Assembly: GCF_024399335.1 (NCBI RefSeq)
Contig: NZ_CP075339.1
Location: forward strand, 496,001 to 560,000
DNA from: Leucobacter aridicollis
GTDB lineage: Bacteria > Actinomycetota > Actinomycetes > Actinomycetales > Microbacteriaceae
Direction of reading: 5' to 3'
Length of the DNA stretch: 64,000 nt
A model generated the notes under the pieces. It ran no database searches and was not told the DNA's origin. It saw only the letters and a program-made list of their open reading frames with translations. Position 1 is the first letter of the stretch. Each line of letters opens with the position of its first letter. Positions 1 to 9,183 of the stretch are shown in pieces. The position numbers and the translations under genes are program-made.

Positions 1-195
1 AGCGCTGCGGCTCCGATGAGCCCCACCCCGATAGCTGCACCGCAGCCGGCAGAGTCATCGGCTGACGCCGGCGGGTCCGCGGCAGGAGGAGCAAAGGTAG
101 CGCCGAAGTTCACCCGCTACGGCGAAGCAGTCGTGCGTGAGGTGCTTGGCGCCGTGTTCGTTGAGGAGCGACCGCTCCCAGAGCCCAGGAGGTAG
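1..195 (+). CDS. dnaX: DNA polymerase III subunit gamma/tau, C-terminal end (partial)
   Basis: Only the last 64 codons are present; the gene begins upstream of the window and stops at TAG 193-195. The visible part is an Ala/Pro/Gly-rich linker followed by the segment RYGEAVVREVLGAVFVEE. That segment is the conserved C-terminal end of actinobacterial DnaX, the clamp-loader subunit that organises the replicative polymerase. recR starts 3 nt after the stop, the common dnaX-recR arrangement, which supports the call. The body of the protein (AAA+ ATPase) is not visible. Confidence 0.85.
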   Translation, partial: SAAAPMSPTPIAAPQPAESSADAGGSAAGGAKVAPKFTRYGEAVVREVLGAVFVEERPLPEPRR

Positions 196-198
196 TCG

Positions 199-807
199 AT
201 GTACGACGGAATCGTGCAAGACCTGATCGACGAGTTTGGCAGGCTCCCTGGCATCGGGCCGAAGTCGGCCCAGCGCATTGCTTTTCACATCCTGCAGACG
301 CAAAGCTTCGACGTGTCCAAGCTCGCCGAGCTGTTGACTGAGGTGCGCGAGCGCGTCCGCTTCTGCGAGGTCTGCGGCAACATTACTGAGCAGACTCGCT
401 GCAGCATCTGCTCTGATGCGAGGCGCGACCACACCCTCATCTGCGTTGTCGAGGAGCCCAAAGACGTCGTCGCCATCGAGCGCACCCGTCAGTTCCGCGG
501 CCTCTACCACGTACTTGGAGGGGCCATCAGCCCGATCGACGGCATCGGCCCTGACGATCTCAGCATCCCAGCGCTTATGCGCAGACTCGGGGAAGCGACG
601 GGAGACGACAGGATCCGCGAGGTGATCATCGCGACCGACCCGAACCTCGAGGGTGAGGCAACGGCGGCCTACCTCTCCCGCCTGCTCACAAGTATCGACG
701 TGCCTGTCTCGCGCCTCGCATCGGGGCTCCCTGTCGGCGGAGATCTCGAATTCGCTGACGAGGTGACGCTCGGCCGAGCCTTTGAGGGCCGTCGCGTCGT
801 CGAGTAA
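199..807 (+). CDS. recR: Recombination mediator RecR
   Basis: This 202-residue protein has the family's usual length. It opens with a helix-hairpin-helix ([13 protein letters not shown], about residues 16-28), followed by a C4 zinc finger with Cys56, Cys59, Cys68 and Cys71, and a Toprim domain (about residues 79-175, including the VVEEPKD motif). RecR works with RecO (and RecF) to load RecA onto SSB-coated single-stranded DNA at gaps. ATG 199 sits directly behind dnaX, and the AGGAGG at 187-192, inside the dnaX end, serves as its ribosome binding site, so the two genes are likely co-translated. Confidence 0.96.
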   Translation: MYDGIVQDLIDEFGRLPGIGPKSAQRIAFHILQTQSFDVSKLAELLTEVRERVRFCEVCGNITEQTRCSICSDARRDHTLICVVEEPKDVVAIERTRQFRGLYHVLGGAISPIDGIGPDDLSIPALMRRLGEATGDDRIREVIIATDPNLEGEATAAYLSRLLTSIDVPVSRLASGLPVGGDLEFADEVTLGRAFEGRRVVE

Positions 808-855
808 CGCGACGTAACGCCAGCGCCACGCGAAGCCGGGGAATACGCCTCGCGC

Positions 856-861
856 TAGACT
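856..861 (+). promoter_or_regulatory. Putative -10 element of the lysC promoter
   Basis: TAGACT at 856-861 lies in the recR-lysC gap. It matches the TANNNT consensus used by the actinobacterial housekeeping sigma factor, and the same hexamer precedes purL and the double-GNAT gene in this window. It implies a transcript start near 868 and a leader of about 25 nt that carries the lysC ribosome binding site. No convincing -35 was found. Confidence 0.5.
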
Positions 862-892
862 AGAAGCTGGCCCAGAACCAAGGAGGACCCTC

Positions 893-2170
893 GTGGCATT
901 GATCGTGCAGAAATTCGGGGGGTCGTCTGTCGCGGACGCAGAGAGCATTAAGCGCGTCGCGAAGCGCATCGTCGAGACTCGTCGCACGGGCAACGAGGTC
1001 GTTGTCGTCGTGAGCGCGATGGGTGACACCACCGACGAGCTTCTCGATCTTGCCGCTGACTGCACGCCGATCCCTGCACCCCGCGAGCTTGACATGTTGC
1101 TCACCTCGGGTGAGCGCATCTCAATGGCGTTGCTGGCGATGACGATCAAGGGAATGGGTGTTGAAGCCCTGTCGTTCACCGGCAGCCAGGCCGGCATGAT
1201 CACGACGCCCGACCACGGTTCGGCGAAGATCGTCGACGTCACCCCGGGCCGCGTGCGCGAGGCGCTTGACGAGGGCGCCGTCGCAATTGTTGCAGGCTTC
1301 CAGGGCTTCAGCCGTGACTCGCGAGACATCACGACGCTTGGACGCGGCGGCTCAGACACGACCGCTGTCGCGCTCGCGGCCGCACTCAACGCAGATCGGT
1401 GTGAGATCTACACTGACGTCGACGGCGTCTTCACGACCGACCCTCGCGTCGCCCCGCTCGCTCGGAAGATCGACGCGATCTCGTCCGAAGAAATGCTTGA
1501 GCTTGCCGCGTCGGGCGCGAAGGTGCTGCACCTTCGCGCCGTCGAATACGCGCGCCGCCACGGAGTCGAGCTGCATGTGCGCTCATCGTTCTCCGGCGAA
1601 CCAGGAACTGTTGTGTACACGCCCAAAACTGGGCACCCGAAGGGAGATCTTGTGGAAGACTCGGTCATCACTGGCGTCGCAGCCGAGGCAAGCGAAGCGA
1701 AGATTACTGTCGGCGGAGTACCAGACATTCCAGGGAAGGCCGCGCAGATCTTCGAGGTCGTCGCGAAGACCGACGCCAACATCGACATCATCGTGCAGAA
1801 TATCTCCGCCGCAGACACGAACCGCACCGACATTTCGTTCACGGTTCCGATGGGCGAGGGCCGCAAGGTGACTGAGGCGCTCGAGGCTGCGCGCGACGAT
1901 CTCGGATTCGAGACCCTGCTGTATGACGACCAGATCGCGAAGATCGCAGTCGTCGGTGCGGGAATGCGCACGAGCTCGGGAGTCTCAGCGCAGCTCTTCC
2001 GGGCTCTGTATGAGGCAGGCATCAACATCGAGATGATCTCGACATCAGAGATCCGAATCTCGGTCGTGACCCGCGCCGACCTCATGGAAAAGGCTGTGCG
2101 CGTGCTCCACACTGCGTTCGGCCTCGATGCTGAAGAGACAGCAACGGTCTACGCAGGCACTGGCCGGTAG
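893..2170 (+). CDS. lysC: Aspartate kinase (alpha subunit / full-length)
   Basis: This 425-residue enzyme phosphorylates L-aspartate, the first step toward lysine, threonine, methionine and diaminopimelate. The N-terminal kinase domain opens with the family signature VQKFGGSSV, and [13 protein letters not shown] lies further on. The C-terminal half holds two ACT domains (about 265-420) with the VQNIS and STSEIRIS motifs that bind feedback inhibitors in Corynebacterium-type enzymes. Start GTG 893 has a strong AAGGAGG (880-886). The protein ends YAGTGR, as in C. glutamicum LysC. asd and dapL follow on the same strand, forming a short operon from aspartate to diaminopimelate. Confidence 0.97.
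   Translation: MALIVQKFGGSSVADAESIKRVAKRIVETRRTGNEVVVVVSAMGDTTDELLDLAADCTPIPAPRELDMLLTSGERISMALLAMTIKGMGVEALSFTGSQAGMITTPDHGSAKIVDVTPGRVREALDEGAVAIVAGFQGFSRDSRDITTLGRGGSDTTAVALAAALNADRCEIYTDVDGVFTTDPRVAPLARKIDAISSEEMLELAASGAKVLHLRAVEYARRHGVELHVRSSFSGEPGTVVYTPKTGHPKGDLVEDSVITGVAAEASEAKITVGGVPDIPGKAAQIFEVVAKTDANIDIIVQNISAADTNRTDISFTVPMGEGRKVTEALEAARDDLGFETLLYDDQIAKIAVVGAGMRTSSGVSAQLFRALYEAGINIEMISTSEIRISVVTRADLMEKAVRVLHTAFGLDAEETATVYAGTGR
1652..2170 (+). CDS. lysC: Aspartate kinase regulatory beta subunit (internal in-frame start within lysC)
   Basis: In several Gram-positive bacteria and actinobacteria, lysC also yields a separate beta subunit made of the ACT domains, translated from an internal start. 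Here GTG 1652 (codon 254, reading [10 protein letters not shown]) is in frame, with AAGGGAG at 1640-1646 five nt upstream. The site corresponds to the mapped C. glutamicum beta start, which reads MEEAVLTGVA. The product would be 172 residues. The ribosome binding site and frame are visible; that the site is used is inferred from the family. Confidence 0.65.
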   Translation: MEDSVITGVAAEASEAKITVGGVPDIPGKAAQIFEVVAKTDANIDIIVQNISAADTNRTDISFTVPMGEGRKVTEALEAARDDLGFETLLYDDQIAKIAVVGAGMRTSSGVSAQLFRALYEAGINIEMISTSEIRISVVTRADLMEKAVRVLHTAFGLDAEETATVYAGTGR

Positions 2171-2202
2171 CGCTGCCGCGGCTAGCAAACACACATACTT
2201 GA

Positions 2203-3294
<1,092 letters not shown>

Positions 3295-3320
3295 CACACG
3301 GAACGGACAGGATCTCCCCG

Positions 3321-4541
3321 ATGATCATCAACACACACTTCGGGGAGATTCCCCAGTCGTACCTTTTCAGCGAGGTCGCCGAGCGCGTGCGGCGCTTCGA
3401 ACAGCAGCACCCTGACGCGCGGGTCTTGCGGCTCGGTATCGGCGACGTGACCAGGCCGCTCGCGCCCGCGGTCATCGCGGCGCTGCACGCGGCCGTCGAT
3501 GAGCAGGCAACCGCCGAAGGGTTCCAAGGATATGGCCCAGAGGCAGGCTACGAGTTTCTCCGGGAAGCGATCGCGGAGGGGGAGTACGCGGCAATCGGTG
3601 TAGACGTCGCTGCCGACGAGATCTTCATTGGAGACGGCTCGAAGTCTGACTCCGCGAACATCCAAGAACTCTTCTCTGAGGCCGCACGCGTCGCAGTGAC
3701 CGACCCCGTGTACCCGGTGTACGTCGATTCGAACGCGATGGCGGGCAGGCTTGGCTCGTTCAACGGCGAACGCTGGACGGGTCTCACCTACCTGCCGTGT
3801 GACGACACGAACGAGTACCGGCCGCCGCTCCCGTCCGAACCCGTTGAACTCATCTACCTGTGCTCGCCCGGAAACCCGACAGGCACGACGATGAGCCGAG
3901 GTGAGCTCGAGGAGTGGGTGCAGTACGCGCGGCGAACTGGCGCGGTGATTCTTTTTGACGTGGCCTATCGCGCGTTCATCACTGGCGACGACGTCCCACG
4001 GTCGATCTACGAGATCGAGGGCGCAGACGAGGTCGCAATCGAGCTGGGCTCGTTCTCAAAGACCGCTGGCTTCACAGGCCTGAGGTGCTCGTGGACAGTG
4101 GTGCCGAAGAAGCTCCTGCGAGACGGCGCCTCACTGAACGCGATGTGGCTGCGCAGGCAGTCGACGAAGTTCAACGGCACCCCGTACATCGTGCAGCGGG
4201 CCGCCGAGGCCGTCTACAGCGCAGAGGGGCGTGAACAGGTTCAGGCAGACGTCGACTACTACCTGCAGAACGCGCGCCTCATCCGCGCGACACTCGAGAA
4301 CGCCGGCGTGAGCGCGGTCGGTGGCGAGCACTCGCCCTACGTCTGGTTCAGGTGCCCTGGGGGAATGGACTCGTGGGCGTTCTTCGATGCACTGCTCGAG
4401 CGGGCGCAGATCGTGGGTACTCCGGGGGTCGGATTCGGCCCGACGGGTGCGGGCCACTTCAGGCTGAGCGCATTCAACACGGCAGAGGCCACCCGGGAGG
4501 CCGCTGAGCGGCTCTCAAAGCTGCTTCCGACGCTCGTATAG
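3321..4541 (+). CDS. dapL: LL-diaminopimelate aminotransferase (DapL type)
   Basis: This 406-residue fold-type I PLP aminotransferase probably converts tetrahydrodipicolinate directly to LL-diaminopimelate, bypassing the succinyl- or acetyl-blocked steps. DapL hallmarks are LRLGIGDVT near the N-terminus, FQGYGPEAGYEFLREAI, DPVYPVYVDS, the cofactor segment CSPGNPTG, the Schiff-base lysine in FSKTAGFTG (Lys247), and near the end PYVWFRCPGG and GFGPTGAGHFRLSAF. This pattern matches the plant/Chlamydia DapL family better than actinobacterial DapC. Placement after lysC-asd supports a lysine/DAP role. An acyl-DAP aminotransferase with broad specificity cannot be excluded. Confidence 0.85.
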   Translation: MIINTHFGEIPQSYLFSEVAERVRRFEQQHPDARVLRLGIGDVTRPLAPAVIAALHAAVDEQATAEGFQGYGPEAGYEFLREAIAEGEYAAIGVDVAADEIFIGDGSKSDSANIQELFSEAARVAVTDPVYPVYVDSNAMAGRLGSFNGERWTGLTYLPCDDTNEYRPPLPSEPVELIYLCSPGNPTGTTMSRGELEEWVQYARRTGAVILFDVAYRAFITGDDVPRSIYEIEGADEVAIELGSFSKTAGFTGLRCSWTVVPKKLLRDGASLNAMWLRRQSTKFNGTPYIVQRAAEAVYSAEGREQVQADVDYYLQNARLIRATLENAGVSAVGGEHSPYVWFRCPGGMDSWAFFDALLERAQIVGTPGVGFGPTGAGHFRLSAFNTAEATREAAERLSKLLPTLV

Positions 4542-4804
4542 GGGCGGGCCCCGCTGGGCTCTCCTTTGGGGGCTCTGGGGCTTGCTTGGGGCTTTCTGAG
4601 GATCCCCTGGGGCTTCCCGTGGGGATCCTTTGGGGGTGCCTAGGACCTCCTACGCCAGGTCCAACACGCTAGAACTGTGATCTGCAGTTCGAATGTCCTC
4701 CGCCTCGCGGAGCAGGCGCATCTTCTGCAGATCACAGTTCGTGTGTCTGAGGGCAGCGCTCTCGGCCGGGCGGCAGCCAGCACCTGCAGCCCTCGGCACG
4801 GAGA
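4542..4804. repeat. Convergent intergenic region: G-run repeats and two inverted repeats
   Basis: This 263-bp gap lies between the convergent dapL and metallophosphoesterase genes. The first 100 bp are degenerate copies of a ctttggggg/ggggctt motif. Inside it is a 9-bp inverted repeat (4599-4607 with 4621-4629, AGGATCCCC), and beyond it a perfect 16-bp inverted repeat (4672-4687 with 4725-4740). No coding signal is visible. It is one of five repeat-like convergent gaps in the window. Confidence 0.7.
4672..4740. repeat. Perfect 16-bp inverted repeat with 37-nt loop
   Basis: GAACTGTGATCTGCAG at 4672-4687 is exactly reverse-complemented at 4725-4740. The left arm also overlaps a shorter palindrome (GAACTG 4672-4677 with CAGTTC 4685-4690), so two alternative hairpins can form. 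It may act as a terminator for the two converging genes or be a dispersed intergenic repeat. No T-run follows either arm. Confidence 0.6.
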
Positions 4805-5737
4805 TCAGGCCGTGGGCGACGTTAGCGTGATGAGACTTGCCTCGGGCCGGCAGGCGAATCGGACTGGCGCATAGATCGAGTTCCCGAGGCCCGCACTCAC
4901 GTTGAGGTATGCGGCGCGGTGCGCGTCGTACCAAACGCTCAAACCGCGAGCCTGGTTCGTCGGGAGGTCGCTGTTCGAGGTGAGCGCGCCCACGCCAGGC
5001 ACGCGAACCTGTCCGCCGTGCGTGTGACCCGCGAGTATCAGGTCGGCTCCCTCGTCGAGCAGCTCGCCGAGCGCCGATTGGTAGGGGGCGTGAACGACGC
5101 CGATCCGTGGAGCTGAGGGGTCGGGATCGGTGATCTCTGCTGATGCGATCGCCGCGCGCATCGCGTCGCCGTCGTCGAGTTTGATGTGTGGATCGTTGAG
5201 GCCGAAGAAGTGAAGTTTCGTGCCACGCACTTCGAGCGAGGTCGCCGAGTTGTTCAGGTCGGTGAACCCGAGGGCAGTCATCCCCGCGGTGAGCTGAGCG
5301 TTGTCAATGTCCTGCTCGCGTGTAGCAAGCCTGCTCGGTTCGCGAAGATACTTCAGTGGATTTTTGAGCCTCGGCCCGTAGTAGTCGTTCGAACCGTGCA
5401 CGAAGAGCGTCGGGATTCCGGTGAACGCTTCGAGCGTATGTAGCAGCGACGGCCGCGCGCCAACGTGCCCCATGAGGTCTCCAGTGAGCACGACGAGGTC
5501 GGGCTTCAGCTCGGCGAGGGAGCGCACCCAGTTCATCTTGTTCGTCTGCCAGGGCGCGAGGTGGAGGTCTGACAGCTGCAGCACTCGAATCGGTGCCGCG
5601 CCCTCGGGCAAGATCGGAATGTCGTGCCTGCGGATCGTGAAGAGCCGGCGCTCGACAACGGTTGACCAGAGCAGCACTCCCGCTGCGGTCCATCCAAGGA
5701 CCGCAGCGGGAGAGCAACAGCGTGAGCTACGTGCCAT
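4805..5737 (-). CDS. Membrane-anchored metallophosphoesterase (YkuE-like)
   Basis: This 310-residue calcineurin-like phosphoesterase has one N-terminal membrane segment (AAVLGWTAAGVLLWSTVV). The metal-binding motifs appear in order: LSDLHL (about 55-60), LTGDL, GSND where many families have GNHD, and AGHTHGGQVRVP near the C-terminus. Relatives act outside the membrane on phosphoesters; the substrate is unknown here. It starts 6 nt after the stop of the PBP gene on the same strand, so the two are probably co-transcribed and this gene may take part in envelope maintenance. The ribosome binding site is weak. Confidence 0.85.
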   Translation of the reverse strand: MARSSRCCSPAAVLGWTAAGVLLWSTVVERRLFTIRRHDIPILPEGAAPIRVLQLSDLHLAPWQTNKMNWVRSLAELKPDLVVLTGDLMGHVGARPSLLHTLEAFTGIPTLFVHGSNDYYGPRLKNPLKYLREPSRLATREQDIDNAQLTAGMTALGFTDLNNSATSLEVRGTKLHFFGLNDPHIKLDDGDAMRAAIASAEITDPDPSAPRIGVVHAPYQSALGELLDEGADLILAGHTHGGQVRVPGVGALTSNSDLPTNQARGLSVWYDAHRAAYLNVSAGLGNSIYAPVRFACRPEASLITLTSPTA

Positions 5738-5743
5738 CTGAGG

Positions 5744-8365
5744 TTACGAGCACTTCACGCTGAGCGTCACGCGGGAGTTCAGTGCGACTTCCTCGCCAGC
5801 TGCAGGGGAGACCGACTCAACCTTGTCCTTGCCCCCATCGACCTTGCCGCCACCCGTGCAGCTCGTGGTCACCGAGGTGAAGCCCGCAGACTTGAGCGCG
5901 CTCTCAGCTTCCTTCGCTGTCATGCCGCCGAGGCCACCCGGAACCTTCGCGGCGTTGCCGCGCGAACGGTAGAGGGTGATCTCGGTACCGAGGCCAGTTG
6001 CTGCGCCTGCGCCGGGATCGGTCCGGGCGATCATGCCCTTCGGAACTGACGAGTCGACCTCGCCGCCATCGCGGTACGAGAAGCGGGCGTTCTCAAGAAT
6101 GCCTGCGGCCTCGTCGAACGACTTGCCTGTCACGTCGGGTACGTTGACCATGGTCTGGCGCAGTGCCGTCGCTGCCGGGTCGCCGAAGCCTTCGCCGCCG
6201 AACTTCTCGTCAGCGACGTACATTACTGCAGGCCAGATGCGGCTGTCAGCCGCGGTGAGACCCTGGTATCCGCCGAAGTTGCGGGTATCGACGCGCGAGC
6301 AGTCGGGCTGCCCGAGGCACTGCGGGTTCGGGCCGACGTTGCCGACCCAGGTGGCAGTCGAAACCTTGCTCGAGGCGCCGACGGTCCAGTTGTCGATGTA
6401 CTCATCTGTGGTGCCCGTCTTCGCGAGGTGCGGGATGCCGAACTGCGAGCGCGCGTGGCCAGCGATGCCGTTGTTGATCGTGTACTCGAGGGCGTACGCG
6501 ACGCCGGCTGCGACCTCGGGGGAGAGCGCCTCAGAGCACTCGCTCTTCTTGAACGGCACTGCCTCGCCGGTTGGCCCCGTGATCGAGTCGATGGCGACCG
6601 GGGTGCACACCTTGCCCTTGCCTGCGAAGGCCCCGAAGGCGGTCGACATGGTGAGCGGCGACATCTCGTCGGTGCCGCCGAACGTGTTCGACGGGTTCAT
6701 CGTGAGCTCAAGAGTGCCATTGTTCGGGAAATCGGGGTGCGTTGCGGGAGACGCGCGGTGGAGGCCGAGCTTCTTCGCGAGCGCGAACGTGTCGCAGAGG
6801 TCCATCTGCTGCTGCATCGAGACGAAGCCACCGTTAAGTGACTGGGCGACCGCGGTCAGTACCGACTGGTTGCCGCGCACTCCGAGGTTGTCGTTCTTGA
6901 ACTCCCACGAGCCGTAGTCATAAACGCCACCGTCCATGCAGCTCGCACCGAAGCTCTGCAGCTGCACGGTACGGCCGTTCACGTTCACCACGTCGCGCAC
7001 CGAATGGCCCGAGCGAATCCACTCTGCGAGCGTGATCGCTTTGAACGTCGATCCGACCTGGAAGCCCGAGGAGCCACCGTCGCTCTGGTCCGTGCTGTAG
7101 TTGATGGCCGTGTAGCCCTGGCTCATCAGCGCTTCATCGTTACTGTAGGGCCGGTTTTGCGCCATCGCGAGCACGCGGCCTGTGCCGACCTCGGTGCTGA
7201 CCGTTGCGCCACCGACGTCGATGCCCTCCATCGTCTTCGGCACCTCGGCGCGAACCGCGTCGGTCGCTGCCTTCTGCAGGTCGAGATCGATCGTCGTGTA
7301 GATGTCGTAGCCACCGCGGCGCATGTTGAAGTCGCGCGTCTCGGCATCGGGGCCGAAGCTTTCGTCCTTCTTCATCTGGTTCTGCACGAAGTCGCAGAAG
7401 TGGCCGAGGCCGTACGTCGACTCGGCAGCGGCGCAACCCTGCACGCGCGGGGTGATCTTCGGCTCGACGGGAGTAGCGATCGCCTCGTCACGCTGCGCCT
7501 CGGTGATCTTGCCGTGCTTGTACATCTGATTCAGGATCAGGTCGCGGCGGGTCTTGTTCGCCTCGACGTTCTCCTCGATATCGAGCTGGTACGCGGTCGG
7601 CTGGTTCACGATAGCGATGAGGCTCGCGGCCTGCGGCAGCGTGAGGTCTTTTGCCGTGGTGTTGTAGTAGTAGTGCGCGGCCGACTCGATGCCGTACACC
7701 TGGCGACCGAACAGCGCGATGTTCATGTAGCCGGTGAGAATCTCGTCCTTCGTGAACTTCTTCTCGACGCCGATCGCGAGCTTCATCTCCTTGAGCTTGC
7801 GATCCATCGTCTGCTGCATGGCCTCTTCGTAGGCCTTCTTCTGCTCCTCGGGGTCGGGCACCGCCGTCGACTCCTGCACGAGCACGTTGCGCACGTACTG
7901 CATGGTGATCGTCGAAGCACCGGACATGTTGCCGCCAGCGGCGTTCTGCAGCACGGCACGCGACGCCGCAAGCGCGTCGACGCCGCCGTGGGTGTAGAAG
8001 CGTGGATCCTCAATGGCGACGAGGGCGTCCTTGGCGTATGGAGAAATATCGTCCCAGCCGACCGGGATGCGATCCTGCTCGTAGAACTCGGCGATCTTGA
8101 CGTTCTTGTCGCCCTGCTTCGCATACAGGGTGCTCGGCTCGGCGAGCTGTCCTGGCTTGAGGTTGCTGGGAAGGTTCTCGAAAATGCTCACTGCGGACGT
8201 CGCGGCAGCACCCGAGAGGGCGACTACCGGGGTGACTGCAGCGGTGACAAGAATGCCTGCAATAGCGCTCATTGCTACTGCGCCGAGGATTCCGCCGACG
8301 ACGCCACCAACCGAACGAGGTTTGGCTGTGGGCACGCGCGAAGACTTTGGGGCCTTTGGGGTCAT
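5744..8365 (-). CDS. Bifunctional penicillin-binding protein (class A) with PASTA domains
   Basis: This 873-residue peptidoglycan synthase has a short basic cytoplasmic tail, one membrane helix (about 22-52), a GT51 glycosyltransferase domain (catalytic Glu119 in AIEDPRFY) and a transpeptidase domain. The transpeptidase shows the active-site S439-T-F-K442, SLN at 509-511 and K649-TGT. Two C-terminal PASTA domains follow (about 740-805 and 806-873), a layout typical of actinobacterial PonA-type proteins. It polymerises lipid II glycan and cross-links peptides outside the membrane. The transcript seems leaderless: a minus-strand TACCCT ends 7 nt before the ATG. Confidence 0.95.
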   Translation of the reverse strand: MTPKAPKSSRVPTAKPRSVGGVVGGILGAVAMSAIAGILVTAAVTPVVALSGAAATSAVSIFENLPSNLKPGQLAEPSTLYAKQGDKNVKIAEFYEQDRIPVGWDDISPYAKDALVAIEDPRFYTHGGVDALAASRAVLQNAAGGNMSGASTITMQYVRNVLVQESTAVPDPEEQKKAYEEAMQQTMDRKLKEMKLAIGVEKKFTKDEILTGYMNIALFGRQVYGIESAAHYYYNTTAKDLTLPQAASLIAIVNQPTAYQLDIEENVEANKTRRDLILNQMYKHGKITEAQRDEAIATPVEPKITPRVQGCAAAESTYGLGHFCDFVQNQMKKDESFGPDAETRDFNMRRGGYDIYTTIDLDLQKAATDAVRAEVPKTMEGIDVGGATVSTEVGTGRVLAMAQNRPYSNDEALMSQGYTAINYSTDQSDGGSSGFQVGSTFKAITLAEWIRSGHSVRDVVNVNGRTVQLQSFGASCMDGGVYDYGSWEFKNDNLGVRGNQSVLTAVAQSLNGGFVSMQQQMDLCDTFALAKKLGLHRASPATHPDFPNNGTLELTMNPSNTFGGTDEMSPLTMSTAFGAFAGKGKVCTPVAIDSITGPTGEAVPFKKSECSEALSPEVAAGVAYALEYTINNGIAGHARSQFGIPHLAKTGTTDEYIDNWTVGASSKVSTATWVGNVGPNPQCLGQPDCSRVDTRNFGGYQGLTAADSRIWPAVMYVADEKFGGEGFGDPAATALRQTMVNVPDVTGKSFDEAAGILENARFSYRDGGEVDSSVPKGMIARTDPGAGAATGLGTEITLYRSRGNAAKVPGGLGGMTAKEAESALKSAGFTSVTTSCTGGGKVDGGKDKVESVSPAAGEEVALNSRVTLSVKCS

Positions 8366-8372
8366 AGACTCA

Positions 8373-8378
8373 AGGGTA
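8373..8378 (-). promoter_or_regulatory. Putative -10 (TACCCT) for leaderless PBP transcript
   Basis: On the minus strand TACCCT is followed by 7 nt and then the PBP start codon at 8365. No Shine-Dalgarno lies between them. The same hexamer and spacing precede purM. Confidence 0.5.
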
Positions 8379-8456
8379 GGCGAAAAAGCTGGTAATCAGC
8401 GCCGCTCGCGCCCAATCCAGGCGTTTTCACCCGCTAATTCCAAGGAGGAGTTTCAC

Positions 8457-8624
8457 GTGAGTGATGCCCCAGAAGCACCGAAATGGGAGTACTTCGTGAC
8501 TCCGCTATTGCTGCACAACGAAGCCCAGATCCTCAATAACTGGGGGGCACAGGGCTGGGAACTCGTGCAGATCATCGAGGGCCCTGCAGGTGGGAACGTC
8601 GCATATCTCAAGAGGAAGGCCTGA
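8457..8624 (+). CDS. Small DUF4177-like protein
   Basis: This 55-residue protein starts at GTG 8457 behind a strong AAGGAGGAG (8442-8450), and that ribosome binding site decides the start. It contains KWEYFVTPLL and the motif NNWGAQGWELVQI, characteristic of DUF4177-type small domains of unknown function. It ends one nt before ridA, so the two genes are probably co-expressed. No catalytic residues are recognisable. Confidence 0.8.
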   Translation: MSDAPEAPKWEYFVTPLLLHNEAQILNNWGAQGWELVQIIEGPAGGNVAYLKRKA

Positions 8625-8625
8625 T

Positions 8626-9102
8626 ATGTCATCAGTTATCGAAGAGCGCATCAACGAGCTCGGATTTGAAATTCCTGAAATCGTCCCGGCGGTCGCGGCG
8701 TACGTCCCCGCCGTCCGCGACGGCGACTACGTGTACACGTCGGGCCAGCTTCCCATTGCGAACGGCTCGCTCGTCGCGACAGGCAAGGTCGGCGAAGGTG
8801 AGGGGCTCGTGAGCCCTGAGCAGGCTCAGGAGCTCGCGCAGCTGTGCGCGCTGAACGCTCTCGCTGCGGTCCGCGGTGTGCTCGGCTCGCTCGACAAGGT
8901 CGAGCAGGTCGTGAAGGTAACGGCGTTCGTCGCGTCAGAACCGAACTTCACCGGCCAGCCGATCGTCGCAAACGGCGCATCGGTGTTCCTCGGCAAGGTG
9001 TTTGCTGACCAGGGCATCCACGCACGCTCGGCGGTTGGCGTCGCAGTACTGCCGCTTGATGCACCCGTCGAGGTGGAGTTCATCTTCCGCGTTCGCGACT
9101 AA
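8626..9102 (+). CDS. ridA: RidA family protein (YjgF/YER057c/UK114)
   Basis: The protein has 158 residues from ATG 8626, preceded by AGAGGAAGG (8611-8619). RidA proteins hydrolyse reactive enamine/imine intermediates made by PLP enzymes. Visible features are the N-terminal YTSGQLP motif and the hydrophobic barrel strands of the fold (VEQVVKVTAFVA, FADQGIHARSAVGVAVLPLDAPVEVEFIF). The Arg that binds the substrate carboxylate in archetypal RidA is represented by the Arg of HARSAVGV. This longer form belongs to the broader Rid superfamily, so imine deaminase activity is likely but not certain. Confidence 0.88.
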   Translation: MSSVIEERINELGFEIPEIVPAVAAYVPAVRDGDYVYTSGQLPIANGSLVATGKVGEGEGLVSPEQAQELAQLCALNALAAVRGVLGSLDKVEQVVKVTAFVASEPNFTGQPIVANGASVFLGKVFADQGIHARSAVGVAVLPLDAPVEVEFIFRVRD

Positions 9103-9131
9103 GCGCCTTCGCGGCGTCTCGCGATATGCGA

Positions 9132-9171
9132 CGGGGGCGGCGGATCCGATTTGGATCCGCCGCCCCCGTTT
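9132..9171. terminator. Bidirectional terminator between ridA and acs
   Basis: A perfect 16-bp stem (9132-9147 with 9153-9168, starting CGGGGGCGGCGG) has a 5-nt loop and is followed by TTTCG. It sits in the short gap between convergent genes and can serve both. Confidence 0.85.
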
Positions 9172-9183
9172 CGTCGTGGTGCG

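Noticed and set aside
55..1389. 444-codon minus-strand open frame across dnaX/recR/lysC
   Set aside because: It lies antisense to three conserved genes, including their intergenic region, and has Ser/Arg/Ala-biased composition typical of a shadow frame.
7004..8395. 463-codon plus-strand open frame opposite the PBP gene
   Set aside because: It is an antisense shadow of a clear PASTA PBP with all catalytic motifs; high GC keeps antisense frames open. The residue composition (Arg/Leu/Val/Asp/His-rich) is not protein-like.
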